A DNA stretch of 31,393 bases. It comes from Selenomonas sp. AE3005 (GTDB lineage: Bacteria > Bacillota > Negativicutes > Selenomonadales > Selenomonadaceae). Below, in pieces: positions 31,283-31,393 of the stretch. Each line of letters opens with the position of its first letter. Position 1 is the first letter of the stretch. The notes under the pieces were generated by a model. The model worked only from the letters and a program-made list of their open reading frames with translations. It searched no databases and was not told the origin of the DNA. Both the position numbers and the translations under genes were made by a program. The DNA lies in NCBI RefSeq assembly GCF_905233635.1, contig NZ_CAJODG010000024.1, forward strand, positions 1 through 31,393. The letters run 5' to 3'.

Positions 31283-31377
31283 TTGCAGTTTGACGGTTAG
31301 TGCCTGCTTTATTTTATTTGTTACAGCTCAGCCGGGTGGAGGTGGTAATACTTTTCGCTGTTGCACTAAATGTCCCA
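31283..31377 (-). repeat. Right copy of the terminal inverted repeat, probable IS 3' end
   Basis: Inverse of 1-95 with four mismatches: two clustered at the last codon before the stop, one changing Lys to Gln, and one in the 3' flank. Similarity fades beyond the CTGCAA at 31283-31288, marking the element's boundary. The gap from the clpB promoter repeat to here (31232-31282) shows nothing else. Confidence 0.75.
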
Positions 31378-31393
31378 CTAGCAAACGACAGTA
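31328..31393 (-). pseudogene. C-terminal tail of the repeated gene, cut by window edge
   Basis: On the minus strand the last 21 codons before TGA (31330-31328) read YCRLLVGHLVQQRKVLPPPPG, matching the tail at 1-50. The upstream part lies outside the window. A transposase is the likely identity given repetition in inverted orientation at unrelated sites, but no catalytic residues are visible. Confidence 0.45.

Overview
The window looks like a contig from a Selenomonas-like member of the Negativicutes, i.e. a Firmicute with an outer membrane. Evidence: a Firmicutes-style dnaG-rpoD-trmK-nif3 cluster, CsoR copper control and strong GGAGG ribosome-binding sites, together with a small exported LptA/OstA-like protein expected only in a cell with LPS transport. 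Almost every gene lies on the minus strand; only the LptA-like gene and a polysaccharide deacetylase are on the plus strand. The genus assignment is inference.

Layout from left to right: (1) 1-95, end of a dispersed repeat, probably an insertion sequence; (2) uvrB, a 139-bp structured repeat, a degenerate HD-GYP gene, and leuS with its own promoter and terminator; (3) a housekeeping block read right to left as dnaG, rpoD, tRNA-Asn, trmK, nif3-like and yitT; (4) dgt and the divergent LptA-like gene, then a convergent AgcS sodium/amino-acid symporter; (5) a purine operon read right to left as purC, purE, purF, purM, purN, purH' (IMP cyclohydrolase only) and purD; (6) a divergent polysaccharide deacetylase; (7) two tandem metal-efflux operons: a Zn/Cd/Pb-type P1B ATPase plus a separate HMA-domain protein, then csoR-copA; (8) a second copy of the structured repeat, clpB, and an inverted copy of the terminal repeat.

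The purine genes cover several steps from PRPP to IMP, but purL/Q/S, purB, purK and the AICAR transformylase half of PurH are not here. The metal region has clear regulatory architecture: a 43-bp palindrome filling the csoR promoter, and an ArsR/SmtB-type operator just after the -10 box of the Zn/Cd ATPase promoter with no ArsR gene nearby.

I do not see an obviously new multi-gene system. The observations most worth following are: the clpB start, where a perfect ribosome-binding site and ATG are out of frame with the gene; the large palindrome over the clpB promoter; the two-copy TATAACG-ended repeat sitting at gene 3' ends; the copA C-terminal HMA domain with its own apparent internal start; the stand-alone IMP cyclohydrolase; and the HD-GYP protein lacking the His of its HD pair.
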